Source of the DNA: Sporichthyaceae bacterium
GTDB lineage: Bacteria; Actinomycetota; Actinomycetes; JAKEEW01
Assembly: GCA_022616375.1 (NCBI GenBank)
Contig: JAKEEW010000265.1
Span: 1-55,424, forward strand
Length of the DNA: 55,424 nt
Reading direction: 5' to 3'
Position 1 is the stretch's first letter. Each line of letters starts with the position of its first letter. This document shows positions 22,139-30,614 of this stretch, piece by piece. The notes under the pieces are model-generated. The model was not told the DNA's origin. It searched no databases and worked only from the letters and a program-made list of their open reading frames with translations. The translations under genes were made by a program, and so were the position numbers.

Positions 22139-22252
22139 ATGAAGGTCAAGCCGAGCGTCAAGAAGATTTGCGACAAGTGCAAGGTGATCCGCCGGCACGG
22201 GCGGGTCACGGTGATCTGCGAGAACGCGCGCCACAAGCAGCGTCAGGGCTAA
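22139..22252 (+). CDS. rpmJ: 50S ribosomal protein L36
   Basis: 37 residues; too short for most ORF lists. [20 protein letters not shown] is the family start. Zinc ligands Cys11, Cys14, Cys27 and His32 are present, so this is the zinc-binding form. It lies 64 nt after infA. Confidence 0.96.
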   Translation: MKVKPSVKKICDKCKVIRRHGRVTVICENARHKQRQG

Positions 22253-22482
22253 GCCAGCAGGCGTCGCAACCGTAAGCACGAACAACTCAATACCGAGCAG
22301 CAACCCGACACCCGCGGCAACGCGGGACGGTACCCCCGGCGACGGAGGCCGGGGACCTGCGGACCGGGACGGTCATCCCGCCGGGCTGGGCAGCCAGGCG
22401 GACCCGCGCCCGGGTCACCACCCCCGCGGGACCGGTGCTGCCCCAGACCTCCGCCAAGTAACCGACAGGAGAAACCGCCCAG
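22253..22482 (+). promoter_or_regulatory. Structured rpmJ-rpsM gap, possible S4-responsive leader
   Basis: 230 nt without a gene. It contains a 6 bp hairpin with a GCAA tetraloop (22311-22326), a 7 bp CCCCGGC/GCCGGGG hairpin (22334-22354) and further GC-rich pairing up to about 22390. In enterobacteria S4 represses the alpha operon at a structured site before rpsM. That this region does the same is inference from its position only. Confidence 0.35.
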
Positions 22483-22863
22483 ATGGCACGCCTCGCAGGC
22501 GTCGACCTTCCCCGCGAAAAGCGGCTCGAGGTCGCCCTCACATACATCTTCGGCATCGGCCGTACCCGCGCGCTGGAGACCCTCAAGGCCACCGGGGTAA
22601 GCCCGGACCTGCGGGTTCGCGACCTCGGGGACGACCAGCTGGTCAAGCTCCGGGACTGGATCGAGTCCAACTACAAGATCGAAGGTGACCTCCGCCGTGA
22701 GGTCGCCGCCGACATCCGCCGCAAGGTGGAGATCGGTTGCTACCAGGGTCTGCGGCACCGCCGTGGCCTGCCGGTGCATGGTCAGCGCACGCACACCAAC
22801 GCGCGCACCCGCAAGGGCCCGCGCAAGGCCATCGCCGGCAAGAAGAAGGTCGGCAAGAAGTAA
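22483..22863 (+). CDS. rpsM: 30S ribosomal protein S13
   Basis: 126 residues. S13 contacts S19 and P-site tRNA and forms the B1 bridges. [20 protein letters not shown] and the C-terminal [14 protein letters not shown] are typical. The Lys-rich tail is normal for actinobacteria. Confidence 0.97.
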   Translation: MARLAGVDLPREKRLEVALTYIFGIGRTRALETLKATGVSPDLRVRDLGDDQLVKLRDWIESNYKIEGDLRREVAADIRRKVEIGCYQGLRHRRGLPVHGQRTHTNARTRKGPRKAIAGKKKVGKK

Positions 22864-22910
22864 GTATGTAACCCAGACCTCGCCGTAACCGATACAGGAG
22901 AACCAGCCAG

Positions 22911-23315
22911 ATGCCCCCCAAGAGCCGCACGGCCGGCGCCAAGAAGGTGCGCCGCAAGGAGCGGAAGAACGTGGCCCACGGCCACGCGCATATCAAGAGC
23001 ACGTTCAACAACACGATCGTGTCCATCACCGACCCGTCCGGCGCCGTGATCGCATGGGCCAGCTCGGGTCAGGTCGGGTTCAAGGGCTCGCGGAAATCGA
23101 CCCCGTTCGCCGCGCAGATGGCCGCCGAGGCGGCCGGCCGCCGGGCGCAGGAGCACGGCATGCGCAAGGTCGACGTGTTCGTCAAAGGCCCCGGCTCCGG
23201 CCGGGAGACCGCGATCCGGTCCCTGCAGGCGGTTGGCCTGGAGGTCGGATCGATCCAGGACGTCACCCCTGTCCCGCACAACGGATGCCGGCCGCCTAAG
23301 CGCCGGCGCGTCTGA
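22911..23315 (+). CDS. rpsK: 30S ribosomal protein S11
   Basis: 134 residues. S11 forms the platform near the Shine-Dalgarno helix. [17 protein letters not shown] and the end [12 protein letters not shown] are diagnostic. A GGAGAA site precedes the ATG. Confidence 0.97.
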   Translation: MPPKSRTAGAKKVRRKERKNVAHGHAHIKSTFNNTIVSITDPSGAVIAWASSGQVGFKGSRKSTPFAAQMAAEAAGRRAQEHGMRKVDVFVKGPGSGRETAIRSLQAVGLEVGSIQDVTPVPHNGCRPPKRRRV

Positions 23316-23340
23316 GAAGCCCTGAGGAGTACGAACCCAG

Positions 23341-23967
23341 ATGGCCCGTTACACCGGCGCGGACTGCAAGCTTTGCCGCCGCGAGAAGATGAAGCTGTTC
23401 CTCAAGGGCGCCAAGTGCGAGTCGCCGAAGTGCCCGATCGAGATCCGGCCGTACCCTCCGGGGGAGCATGGTCGCGGCCGGTCGAAGGACAGCGAGTACT
23501 TGATGCAGCTGCGCGAGAAGCAGAAGGCTCGCCGCATCTACGGCGTGCTCGAGGCGCAGTTCCGCAACTACTACAAAGAGGCCAACCGCACCGGCGGCAA
23601 GACCGGTGAGAACCTGCTGCGCATCCTGGAGAGCCGGCTGGACAACGTGGTCTACCGTGCCGGGTTCGCCAAGAGCCGGGACATGGCCCGCCAGCTGGTC
23701 CGGCACGGCCACCTCATGGTCAACGGCCACAAGGTGGACATCCCGTCCTACCGGGTCTCGGAGAACGACATCATCGAGGTCCGGCCGTCCTCGGTCGAGC
23801 TGACCCCGTTCGTGATCGCGCGCGCCGAGGCCGGCGAGCGGACCGTGCCGGCGTGGCTGGAGGTCATCCCGAACCGGATGCGCATCCTGGTCCACTCGCT
23901 GCCGGCCCGGCAGGTCATCGACACCCAGGTCCAGGAACAACTGATCGTCGAGCTGTACTCGAAGTAG
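23341..23967 (+). CDS. rpsD: 30S ribosomal protein S4, zinc form
   Basis: 208 residues. S4 nucleates 30S assembly and takes part in decoding fidelity. The N-terminal zinc site is intact (Cys9, Cys12, Cys26, Cys31). The S4 RNA-binding domain is recognisable (RLDNVVYRAGFAKSRDMARQ). A 128 nt gap with two strong hairpins separates it from rpoA. Confidence 0.97.
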   Translation: MARYTGADCKLCRREKMKLFLKGAKCESPKCPIEIRPYPPGEHGRGRSKDSEYLMQLREKQKARRIYGVLEAQFRNYYKEANRTGGKTGENLLRILESRLDNVVYRAGFAKSRDMARQLVRHGHLMVNGHKVDIPSYRVSENDIIEVRPSSVELTPFVIARAEAGERTVPAWLEVIPNRMRILVHSLPARQVIDTQVQEQLIVELYSK

Positions 23968-23978
23968 TCCGGCTCGAA

Positions 23979-24046
23979 CCCGGTGGCGGCGGACCGATGC
24001 CGCCGCCGGGGCACCGGGCGGCGGCGCAGGTTGCTGCCGCCGGGTG
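23979..24046 (+). terminator. Two stacked hairpins between rpsD and rpoA
   Basis: First stem 23979-23990 / 23999-24010 (12 bp, one G-U, 8 nt loop). Second stem 24012-24022 / 24036-24046 (10 of 11 bp, 13 nt loop). Neither has a T tract. Their position suggests attenuation between rpsD and rpoA, or protection of the upstream mRNA end. Confidence 0.5.
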
Positions 24047-24095
24047 CGCGTACGCGAGAGTCAAATAGCGGGCCTCGCGGGAAGGAAGAACGTCA

Positions 24096-25115
24096 GTGCT
24101 CATCGCCCAGCGTCCCACTCTTACCGAAGAGCCGGTCTCCGATTTCCGGTCACGGTTCGTGATCGAGCCGCTCGAGCCGGGCTTCGGCTACACCCTCGGT
24201 AACTCACTGCGCCGTACCCTGCTCTCCTCCATCCCAGGTGCCGCCGTCACCAGCATCCGCATCGACGGCGTGCTGCACGAGTTCAGCACCGTGCCCGGGG
24301 TGAAGGAGGACGTCACCGACCTGATCCTGAACATCAAGGAGCTGGTGATCAGCTCCGAGCACGACGAACCGGTCGTGATGTACCTGCGCAAGCAGGGCCC
24401 CGGCGTGGTCACCGCGGCCGACATCCACCCGCCGGCCGGGGTCGAGGTGCACAATTCCGAGCTGCACCTGGCCACCCTGAACGGCAAGGGCAAGCTCGAC
24501 CTCGAGCTGACCGTCGAGCGCGGCCGTGGCTACGTCTCGGCGGCGCAGAACAAGCAGCCGGGCCAGGAGATCGGCCGGATTCCGATCGACTCGATCTACT
24601 CACCGGTGCTCAAGGTCGTCTACAAGATCGAGGCGACCCGAGTCGAGCAGCGCACCGACTTCGACCGGCTGATCGTGGACATCGAGACCAAGCAGTCGAT
24701 GAGCCCGCGGGACGCCATGGCCTCGGCCGGGAAGACGCTGACCGAGCTGTTCGGGCTGGCCCGTGAGCTCAACCTCGAGGCCGAGGGCATCGACATGGGC
24801 CCCTCGCCCACTGACGCCGCGCTGGCTGCCGATCTGGCACTGCCGATCGAGGAGCTCGAGCTCACCGTCCGCTCGTACAACTGCCTCAAGCGCGAGGGCA
24901 TCCACACCGTGGGCGAGCTGGTCATGCGCAGCGAGGCCGACCTGCTCGACATCCGCAACTTCGGGGCCAAGTCGATCGACGAGGTCAAGCTGAAGCTGGC
25001 CACCCTCGGGCTGACCCTCAAGGACAGCCCGCCCGGGTTCGACCCCGGTAGCGCGGTGCACGACTTCGGTGCCGACGACGACGATCAGCGCTTCGCCGAG
25101 ACCGAGCAGTACTGA
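24096..25115 (+). CDS. rpoA: RNA polymerase alpha subunit
   Basis: 339 residues. The N-terminal domain (to about residue 230) assembles the polymerase, with the [20 protein letters not shown] segment. The C-terminal domain binds UP elements and activators, with the helix-hairpin-helix [20 protein letters not shown] and the [14 protein letters not shown] segment. The end is acidic. GTG start after a GGAAGGAAG site. Confidence 0.97.
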   Translation: MLIAQRPTLTEEPVSDFRSRFVIEPLEPGFGYTLGNSLRRTLLSSIPGAAVTSIRIDGVLHEFSTVPGVKEDVTDLILNIKELVISSEHDEPVVMYLRKQGPGVVTAADIHPPAGVEVHNSELHLATLNGKGKLDLELTVERGRGYVSAAQNKQPGQEIGRIPIDSIYSPVLKVVYKIEATRVEQRTDFDRLIVDIETKQSMSPRDAMASAGKTLTELFGLARELNLEAEGIDMGPSPTDAALAADLALPIEELELTVRSYNCLKREGIHTVGELVMRSEADLLDIRNFGAKSIDEVKLKLATLGLTLKDSPPGFDPGSAVHDFGADDDDQRFAETEQY

Positions 25116-25201
25116 CCGACCCTGACTGATTCCGCAGGGAGGCTGCCCCGAGTCCGCCAGATCGGGGCAGCCGCCCGGCACGAGGAAGAGAGAAGAACAC
25201 G

Positions 25202-25801
25202 ATGCCCACGCCCAGCAAGGGCCCGCGGCTCGGCGGCGGTCCGGCGCATGAGCGGCTGATGTTGGCCAACCTCGCCACCGCGCTGTTCGAGCACGGTCGG
25301 ATCACCACGACCGAGGCCAAGGCCAAGCGGCTGCGCCCGTTGGCCGAGCGCCTGATCACCAAGGCTAAGCGGGGCGACCTGCACAGCCGCCGGATGGTCA
25401 TGCGGGTGATCAATGACCGGACTCGGAAGCGGATGAGCAGCCCGGCGGACCGGGCGCTGCACAATCTGTTCACCGAGATCGCGCCGCGGTACGAGAACCG
25501 CAACGGCGGCTACACCCGGATCGTCAAGGTCGGATCGCGCAAGGGTGACAACGCGCCCATGGCGGTCATCGAGCTGGTCGAGGCGCTGACCGAGGCCACC
25601 GCCGCACGCCCGGCGAAGAAGACCGCGGCGAAGAAGGCCACGGCGAAGACCGCCGGCGCGCCGGAGAAGAAAATCCGGGCCAAGAAGGTGGCCGAGGCTC
25701 CCGCCGACGCGTCGGCCGACGTTTCCGCCGATGCCGACGCCGCTGTGGCCGCCGACACCGGCACGGACACCGCCGAGGACTCCGACGAGTCGAAGGCGTA
25801 G
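25202..25801 (+). CDS. rplQ: 50S ribosomal protein L17 with a two-part tail
   Basis: 199 residues. The conserved L17 core is about residues 1-125 ([18 protein letters not shown]-like start, [15 protein letters not shown]). Then comes a Lys/Ala-rich stretch ([14 protein letters not shown]), then an acidic Ala/Asp-rich end. Enterobacterial L17 is about 127 residues; long tails are common in actinobacteria. It lies 86 nt after rpoA and ends the alpha operon before truA. Confidence 0.95.
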   Translation: MPTPSKGPRLGGGPAHERLMLANLATALFEHGRITTTEAKAKRLRPLAERLITKAKRGDLHSRRMVMRVINDRTRKRMSSPADRALHNLFTEIAPRYENRNGGYTRIVKVGSRKGDNAPMAVIELVEALTEATAARPAKKTAAKKATAKTAGAPEKKIRAKKVAEAPADASADVSADADAAVAADTGTDTAEDSDESKA

Positions 25802-25849
25802 GTACTCCCCGAGCCGGCCAGTGCCCGGCCCGAGCTGTAGGGCGTGTCC

Positions 25850-26713
25850 ATGACGCTCGTTGATGAGCCCGCCGTCCCCGACACCGGGGACGGCGGGCTC
25901 ATTCGACTGCGCCTCGATCTGGCCTATGACGGCACCGACTTCGCCGGTTGGGCGCGCCAAGTGGGCGGGCTGCGCACGGTCCAGGCGGTGGTCGAGGACG
26001 CGCTCGCCACCGTGTTGCGGATCGACCAGGACGGAGCCGCGCTGGTGGTCGGCGGCCGGACCGATGCCGGAGTGCACGCCCGCGGCCAGGTGGCCCACGT
26101 AGACGTGCCTGCGGTCGCCTGGCGCCCGCTGGCCAGCTCACTCACCCGGCGGCTCAACGGGGTGCTGCCGGCCGACGTGCTGGTGCACCGGGTGGCGCCG
26201 GCGATGCCGGGCTTCGATGCCAGGTTCGCCGCGCTGTCCAGGCGGTATGCGTACCGGGTCAACGACAACCCGGCCGGGCCCGACCCGCTGCGCCGGCACG
26301 ACGTGCTCTGGTACAAGCGCGCGGTCGACGTCTCGCTGATGAACGAGGCGGCCGCCGATCTGATCGGCGAGCACGACTTCGCCGCGTACTGCCGGCGCCG
26401 GCTCGGCGCCTCTACGGTCCGCAGGCTGCTGTCGCTGTCCTGGGTGCGGGAGTCCAGCGGGCTGGCCGTCGCGCACGTGCTGGCCGACGGGTTCTGCCAC
26501 AACATGGTCCGTTCGCTGGTGGGTGCGCTGCTCGCGGTCGGCGACGGGCACCGCCCGGTGGAGTGGCCGGGAGCGGTGCTGGCGGCCGGGGTGCGCGAGC
26601 CTGGCGTGCAGGTGGTGGCACCGCACGGGCTGACCCTGGAGGAGATCCGCTACCCGGCCAACCCGGCCGAGCTGGCCGCCCGGGCCACCGAGACCCGCCG
26701 GCACCGCGGCTAG
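25850..26713 (+). CDS. truA: tRNA pseudouridine(38-40) synthase TruA
   Basis: 287 residues from ATG 25850; GTG 25844 is possible but lies only 1 nt from the AGGG site (25839-25842), against 7 nt for the ATG. The enzyme makes pseudouridine at positions 38-40 of tRNA. The catalytic Asp is Asp72 in GGRTDAGVHARGQ. LRLDLAYDGTDFAGWARQ and FCHNMVRSLVGALLAVG are typical. Bases 25863-25902, coding residues 5-18, form a 17 bp perfect hairpin. The neighbour after rplQ is conserved in actinobacteria. Confidence 0.94.
   Translation: MTLVDEPAVPDTGDGGLIRLRLDLAYDGTDFAGWARQVGGLRTVQAVVEDALATVLRIDQDGAALVVGGRTDAGVHARGQVAHVDVPAVAWRPLASSLTRRLNGVLPADVLVHRVAPAMPGFDARFAALSRRYAYRVNDNPAGPDPLRRHDVLWYKRAVDVSLMNEAAADLIGEHDFAAYCRRRLGASTVRRLLSLSWVRESSGLAVAHVLADGFCHNMVRSLVGALLAVGDGHRPVEWPGAVLAAGVREPGVQVVAPHGLTLEEIRYPANPAELAARATETRRHRG
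25863..25902 (+). terminator. 17 bp perfect hairpin inside the 5' end of truA
   Basis: Arms 25863-25879 and 25886-25902 are perfect complements with a 6 nt loop, 61 nt after the rplQ stop. There is no T tract. It looks like the rplQ operon terminator lying inside the truA reading frame. No good truA start exists downstream of it. Confidence 0.65.
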
Positions 26714-26754
26714 CGCACACCTCCCGCCTCCGCCCGCCTCGCAACCCGCATTTT

Positions 26755-26833
26755 CAAGATCGCCGTTTTCGTGATCGCATTGCCGAAAAAGCGCAGGTCG
26801 CGACCGAGAGGGATCATGAAAACGGCGATCTTG
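26755..26833. repeat. Palindromic element, family A, copy 2
   Basis: 79 bp element with 22 nt arms (26755-26776 and 26812-26833), perfect apart from one G-U wobble. It is the same length as, and about 73% identical to, the reverse complement of the element at 2711-2789, with a matching AGGTCG block at the same internal position. Confidence 0.85.
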
Positions 26834-26866
26834 GTCCGAGGCTTGGTCCGGGGCTTGGTGCGAGGT
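26831..26866 (+). repeat. Three tandem 12 bp units
   Basis: Units 26831-26842, 26843-26854 and 26855-26866 differ from each other at one to three positions. They begin at the last bases of the palindromic element and may derive from its end. Confidence 0.6.
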
Positions 26867-26927
26867 GGGGCGGGGATGAACGGTGGGACCCTCGCCAACC
26901 GGGCGATCTGCCCCATACCGTTCGGAT

Positions 26928-28311
26928 ATGGATCGGGCGTGCATCATCGGAGCCGGCTCCTCGGGCATCACCGCGGCCCAGGTGTTAGCCGAACGCGGGA
27001 TCGACTTCGACTGGTTCGAGCTCGGTAGCCAGATCGGCGGCAACTGGTGCTACCGCAACGACAATGGGCTGTCCTCGGGCCTACGCCTCGTTGCGGATCA
27101 ACACCTCGCGCACCGTGATGGAGTACCAGGCCTACCCGATGCCCAAGGACTACCCGGACTACCCGAACCACTGGGAGATCCAGCGCTACTTCGAGAGCTT
27201 CGTCGAGCACTTCAAGCTGGCCGAACGGATCACGTTCCGGACCCGGGCGGAACGGGTGGCGCCGGCGCCGGATGGCGAACCCGGCTACGACGTCACGATC
27301 CGACCGCTCGACCGGCCCGACGCGCCGGCGCAGACCTACCGATACCGCTGGGTGCTGGCGGCCAGTGGGCACCACTGGGACCCTCGCTGGCCTGAGCCGG
27401 CCTTCCCGGGCGAGTTCGACGGCCAGATCATGCACAGCCACGACTACAAGACGCCGGACTTCCTGGTCGGCAAGCGGGTGCTGGTGCTGGGCATCGGCAA
27501 CTCCGCGGCCGACATCGCGGTCGAGGCATCCCGGGCGGCGGCCGCCACGTTCCTTGCGATCCGGCGCAGCGCGCACGTGATCCCGCGCTACGTGCTCGGC
27601 CGCCCGGCCGATGCCACGGCCAAGTCGATGTCGCTGCTACCGATCCGGATCCAGGAGCTGCTGGACACCGGGGTGCTGTTCCTGGCCCGCGGCCGGGTGT
27701 CCTGGTCCGGTTTGCCGCAGCCCAGGCACCGGGTGCTGCAGGCACACCCGACCATGTCCAGCGACCTGCTGCCGGCGATCCGCCGCGGGTTCATCACGGT
27801 CAAGCCCAACCTGGCGGAGCTGCAGGGTGATCGGGTCCGCTTCACCGACGGCAGCACCGAACAGGTCGATGTAGTGATCTACTGCACCGGTTACAAGATC
27901 ACATTTCCGTTCCTCGACGAGGAGTTCTTCGCCGCGCCGGACAACCAGGTGCGGTTGTTCCAGCGAGCGGTCGATCCGGACCGGCCCGGACTCTACTTCG
28001 TCGGCCTGATCCAGCCGCTCGGCGCGATCATGCCGCTGGCCGAGCTGCAGTCCCGCTGGATTGCCGAGCTGATCCTGGGCGAGGCCGCGCTGCCCGGCCG
28101 CGCCGAGATGGACCGCGAGATCAACGGCTGGGCCGACGCGATGGCCCGCCGCTACGTCACCTCGAAGCGGCACACCATCGAGGTCGACGCGTTCAGCTAT
28201 CTGCGCGGGCTCAACCGGGAACGGCGCCGCGGCCGGCGCCGAGCCAGTGCCGCCCGCCGGGCCGGTGCCTCCAGCCGTGCAACAGATCGGGACCGGCTGC
28301 TGTCTAAGTAG
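26928..28311 (+). pseudogene. Flavin-containing monooxygenase with a +1 frameshift
   Basis: Two frames together give one FAD/NADPH monooxygenase of about 460 residues. Frame one, from ATG 26928, has the FAD motif GAGSSG and the IGGNWCYRNDNGLSS segment typical of FMOs. The match continues in the next frame as AYASLRINTSRTVMEYQAYPMP. Removing one G from the GGG run at 27077-27079 restores the frame. The rest is intact: an FMO-like FPGEFDGQIMHSHDYK, the NADPH motif GIGNSAAD and a normal C-terminus. Either a recent pseudogene or a single-base sequencing error; the otherwise clean second part favours a recent event or an error. The substrate cannot be told. No Shine-Dalgarno is seen; TACCGT 6 nt upstream suggests a leaderless mRNA. 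Confidence 0.85.
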
Positions 28312-28325
28312 CCGGAGGGATGCGG

Positions 28326-28838
28326 ATGAGCCCCGGCGCCGCGGGACGGTTAGCCGATTTCGAGTCGTTTGTAGCCGAGCAGATGTCGCAGCTGCTCGGC
28401 TACGCGCATGCGCTGACCGGCGATCGCAGGCACGCCGAAGACCTGGTCCAGGAGGCGCTGATCCGTACCGGCCTGGCCTGGCATCGGGTCCGGCGCAAGG
28501 ACCGGCCGACGGCCTACGTCAAGACCGCGATCCTGCGGCTGTACCTGAACGAGCGCAGGCGCTCGTCCGTGCCGGCTGCCGGCTACGAGGTGGACAACGG
28601 TGCCCCGGACCCGGGCTTCACGCAGGTGGATGAGCAGGACGCGCTCAAGCAGGCACTGGCCAAGGTGCCGCCGAAGATGCGCGCGGTGCTCGTGCTGCGC
28701 TATCTCGACGGGCTACCCGACGACGAGATCGCCACGGCGCTCGGCTGTTCCCGCGGCACGGTACGGACCCAGGCGGCACGTGGGTTGGCGAAGCTTCGCT
28801 CCGCCTACCTGGATGGAGTGACCCGGCATGAAGCGTGA
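28326..28838 (+). CDS. SigE-family ECF sigma factor
   Basis: 170 residues. Region 2 covers about residues 8-75 (LGYAHALTGDRRHAEDLVQEALIR) and region 4 about 110-165 (KMRAVLVLRYLDGLPDDEIATALG, SRGTVRTQAARGLAKLR). It is of the short SigE family common in actinobacteria. ATG 28326 lies 6 nt after GGAGGG; ATG 28320 has no room. Its 3' end overlaps the next gene by 11 nt, and it heads a chain of overlapping genes. Targets are unknown. Confidence 0.92.
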   Translation: MSPGAAGRLADFESFVAEQMSQLLGYAHALTGDRRHAEDLVQEALIRTGLAWHRVRRKDRPTAYVKTAILRLYLNERRRSSVPAAGYEVDNGAPDPGFTQVDEQDALKQALAKVPPKMRAVLVLRYLDGLPDDEIATALGCSRGTVRTQAARGLAKLRSAYLDGVTRHEA

Positions 28839-30162
28839 CGACGACTGGCTGGTGACCGCGTTCGAGCCGGAGCGCTGGTCACTGTCCACCGATCCGGCCC
28901 AGGTGGACCGGATCGTGGCCGAGGTGAGGCATCGCCGCCGGCGCCGGCTGGCGATCCGGAGCGGCTCGGGCGTGCTCGCCGTCGCCCTGGTGACGGCCGC
29001 CGCGGTGGCCGTGGTCAACTCCGATCTGGTCCGCAACGCGCCCGCGCAACCGGTGCAGCTCCTGACTCAACCGCAAACCACGGGCCCGCTCCCGGAGCCG
29101 GTGACCAAGTCGGTTGCCGGGCTGGACGAGCTGGTCGAGTTGCTGCCCGGGATCACCGTGACCGAACGAGACCTCGGGTCGTTCGACCCGGTCCGGCTGG
29201 TCGACCAGGCCACCCTGCTCGGCGTGATCGAGCGGGACGGAAAGCCCGAGCTCGCACTGCTCGATCTGCCGTCCGGCGACCAGATTCCGGTGGCCCGGCT
29301 GGACCGGTCGTTCGTGGACGCCGCCTGGCTTGACGACGACTACATCGTGTGGATGGAAACCGAGCACGTGGACGTGGACGCCTCCGGCGGGTATCGGCCG
29401 GAGGAGCTCATCGTGCGGTGCTTCGATCGCGCCACCGCCCAGACCAGCCGGCTCCGGATCCCGGCCGCCGATCCGGCCGGTATGCCCTTCCCGACCACCT
29501 GGGGCTTCGGCGAGGTCGCGCTCGGCGGTGGCCGGATCGTGGTGTCGATGCACCTGGAAACCACCGGCCCCAGCGGTTCGTTCGTTGAGGTCAACAACCT
29601 GTATGTGGCGCAGGGATGTGGGGACGACCTCGAGCTGCTGGCCGCGCATGCCGGCTACCCCGAGGTCTCCGGGCAGTGGCTGTACTACCTGCATTCCCCG
29701 GACGGGACGGACGGGATCTGGCGGCAGAAGCTGTCGGGATCCGAGCCCGAGCCGATTGCCGCGCCCGCGGGACTGTTCGCGCTCACCGGCGACGCGGTGG
29801 TCTGGGACGAGACCCGGGTCGGCGCGCTCACCTCCACCGTCACGCTGCATGCCGCCCGGCTGGACGGCTCGCATGCCAGGGTGGTGCCGTCCTCGCGCGG
29901 CTGGCAGCTGGGTCTGGAGGGCTCTCGATCCGCGGTCTTCGGTTTCGTGCTCGATCCGGACAGCCAGACGTTCGACTACCAGGGCTGGTGGCTCTACGTT
30001 CCGTCGTTGGGAGCCATCGTGACCGGGCCGCCACCTGACGCGGCACCAGGCGCGACGATGATGCTGGACGGCCACGGCGCCGGTGCCGACCAGCTGCTGT
30101 TCATCGAGGATTCCGGCCATGGGGTCAGGACCGGCAGAATCCTGGTGGTGAGCCTGCCATGA
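28828..30162 (+). CDS. Membrane-anchored beta-rich protein, candidate anti-sigma partner
   Basis: 444 residues. Residues 1-45 are a charged cytoplasmic segment ending in an Arg run (HRRRRR), then one transmembrane helix (about 50-66, GVLAVALVTAAAVAVV), then an external part of about 370 residues rich in beta strands and repeated DG/GG turns, like a beta-propeller. Genes of this plan often follow SigE-family sigma factors. The short N-terminus could hold the sigma factor, but no known anti-sigma motif (such as HxxxCxxC) is seen. It overlaps the sigma gene by 11 nt and the next gene by 4 nt. Confidence 0.8.
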   Translation: MKRDDDWLVTAFEPERWSLSTDPAQVDRIVAEVRHRRRRRLAIRSGSGVLAVALVTAAAVAVVNSDLVRNAPAQPVQLLTQPQTTGPLPEPVTKSVAGLDELVELLPGITVTERDLGSFDPVRLVDQATLLGVIERDGKPELALLDLPSGDQIPVARLDRSFVDAAWLDDDYIVWMETEHVDVDASGGYRPEELIVRCFDRATAQTSRLRIPAADPAGMPFPTTWGFGEVALGGGRIVVSMHLETTGPSGSFVEVNNLYVAQGCGDDLELLAAHAGYPEVSGQWLYYLHSPDGTDGIWRQKLSGSEPEPIAAPAGLFALTGDAVVWDETRVGALTSTVTLHAARLDGSHARVVPSSRGWQLGLEGSRSAVFGFVLDPDSQTFDYQGWWLYVPSLGAIVTGPPPDAAPGATMMLDGHGAGADQLLFIEDSGHGVRTGRILVVSLP

Positions 30163-30614
30163 GCCCCGCCGGGATCCCGACCTTCGAGCAGTTCGCCGCG
30201 GTTCGGCTGGTCGCGCTGCGCGGCTACGCGCAACAGCTCACGGCGGATGCCGAGCTCTCCGGAGCACTGGTCGAGGAAGCCCTGATCCGGACCGGCCTGA
30301 CCTGGTCACGAGTGATCAAGGACGGCGATCCGGACGGCTACACCCGCGCCACGATCGTGGCGCTCTACCTCAGTCGGTGGGCCAGGCGGCGGGACGGGGG
30401 GTCGAGCGGAGCCGGCGAAGCGACGGCGCCGCGTTCCGCCCGGCTACGCCGTACGATCATGGTCCTCTGCCGGGTCGACGGGTTGCCCGACGACCAGATC
30501 GCCCGCCTGGTCGGACTGAGCGAGCGCCGGGTCCGCCGGATCGTCGCGGAAATGCGTTCGCGATCACTGCCCTTGGCAGGTCAGACTCAGCAAGCGTGGG
30601 CCACGTCGAAGTAG
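30159..30614 (+). CDS. Degenerate SigE-family sigma-like protein
   Basis: 151 residues. It aligns with the sigma factor two genes upstream: FEQFAAVRLVALRGYAQQLT and VEEALIRTGLTW match FESFVAEQMSQLLGYAHALT and VQEALIRTGLAW. The region 2 acidic core DLVQE has become ALVEE, and the linker is short. A region 4 helix-turn-helix remains (LPDDQIARLVGLSERRVRRI). It may be a weak sigma factor, a modulator or a decoy. The ATG overlaps the upstream stop by 4 nt; the 3' end overlaps the ABC-F gene by 19 nt. Confidence 0.8.
   Translation: MSPAGIPTFEQFAAVRLVALRGYAQQLTADAELSGALVEEALIRTGLTWSRVIKDGDPDGYTRATIVALYLSRWARRRDGGSSGAGEATAPRSARLRRTIMVLCRVDGLPDDQIARLVGLSERRVRRIVAEMRSRSLPLAGQTQQAWATSK

Larger units (their letters stand above)
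26714..26927 (+). other. truA-monooxygenase gap
   Basis: 214 nt. It holds palindromic element A copy 2 (26755-26833) and, directly after it, three tandem 12 bp units starting TTGGTCCG or TTGGTGCG (26831-26866). A TACCGT box at 26916-26921 lies 6 nt before the next start codon. Confidence 0.6.
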
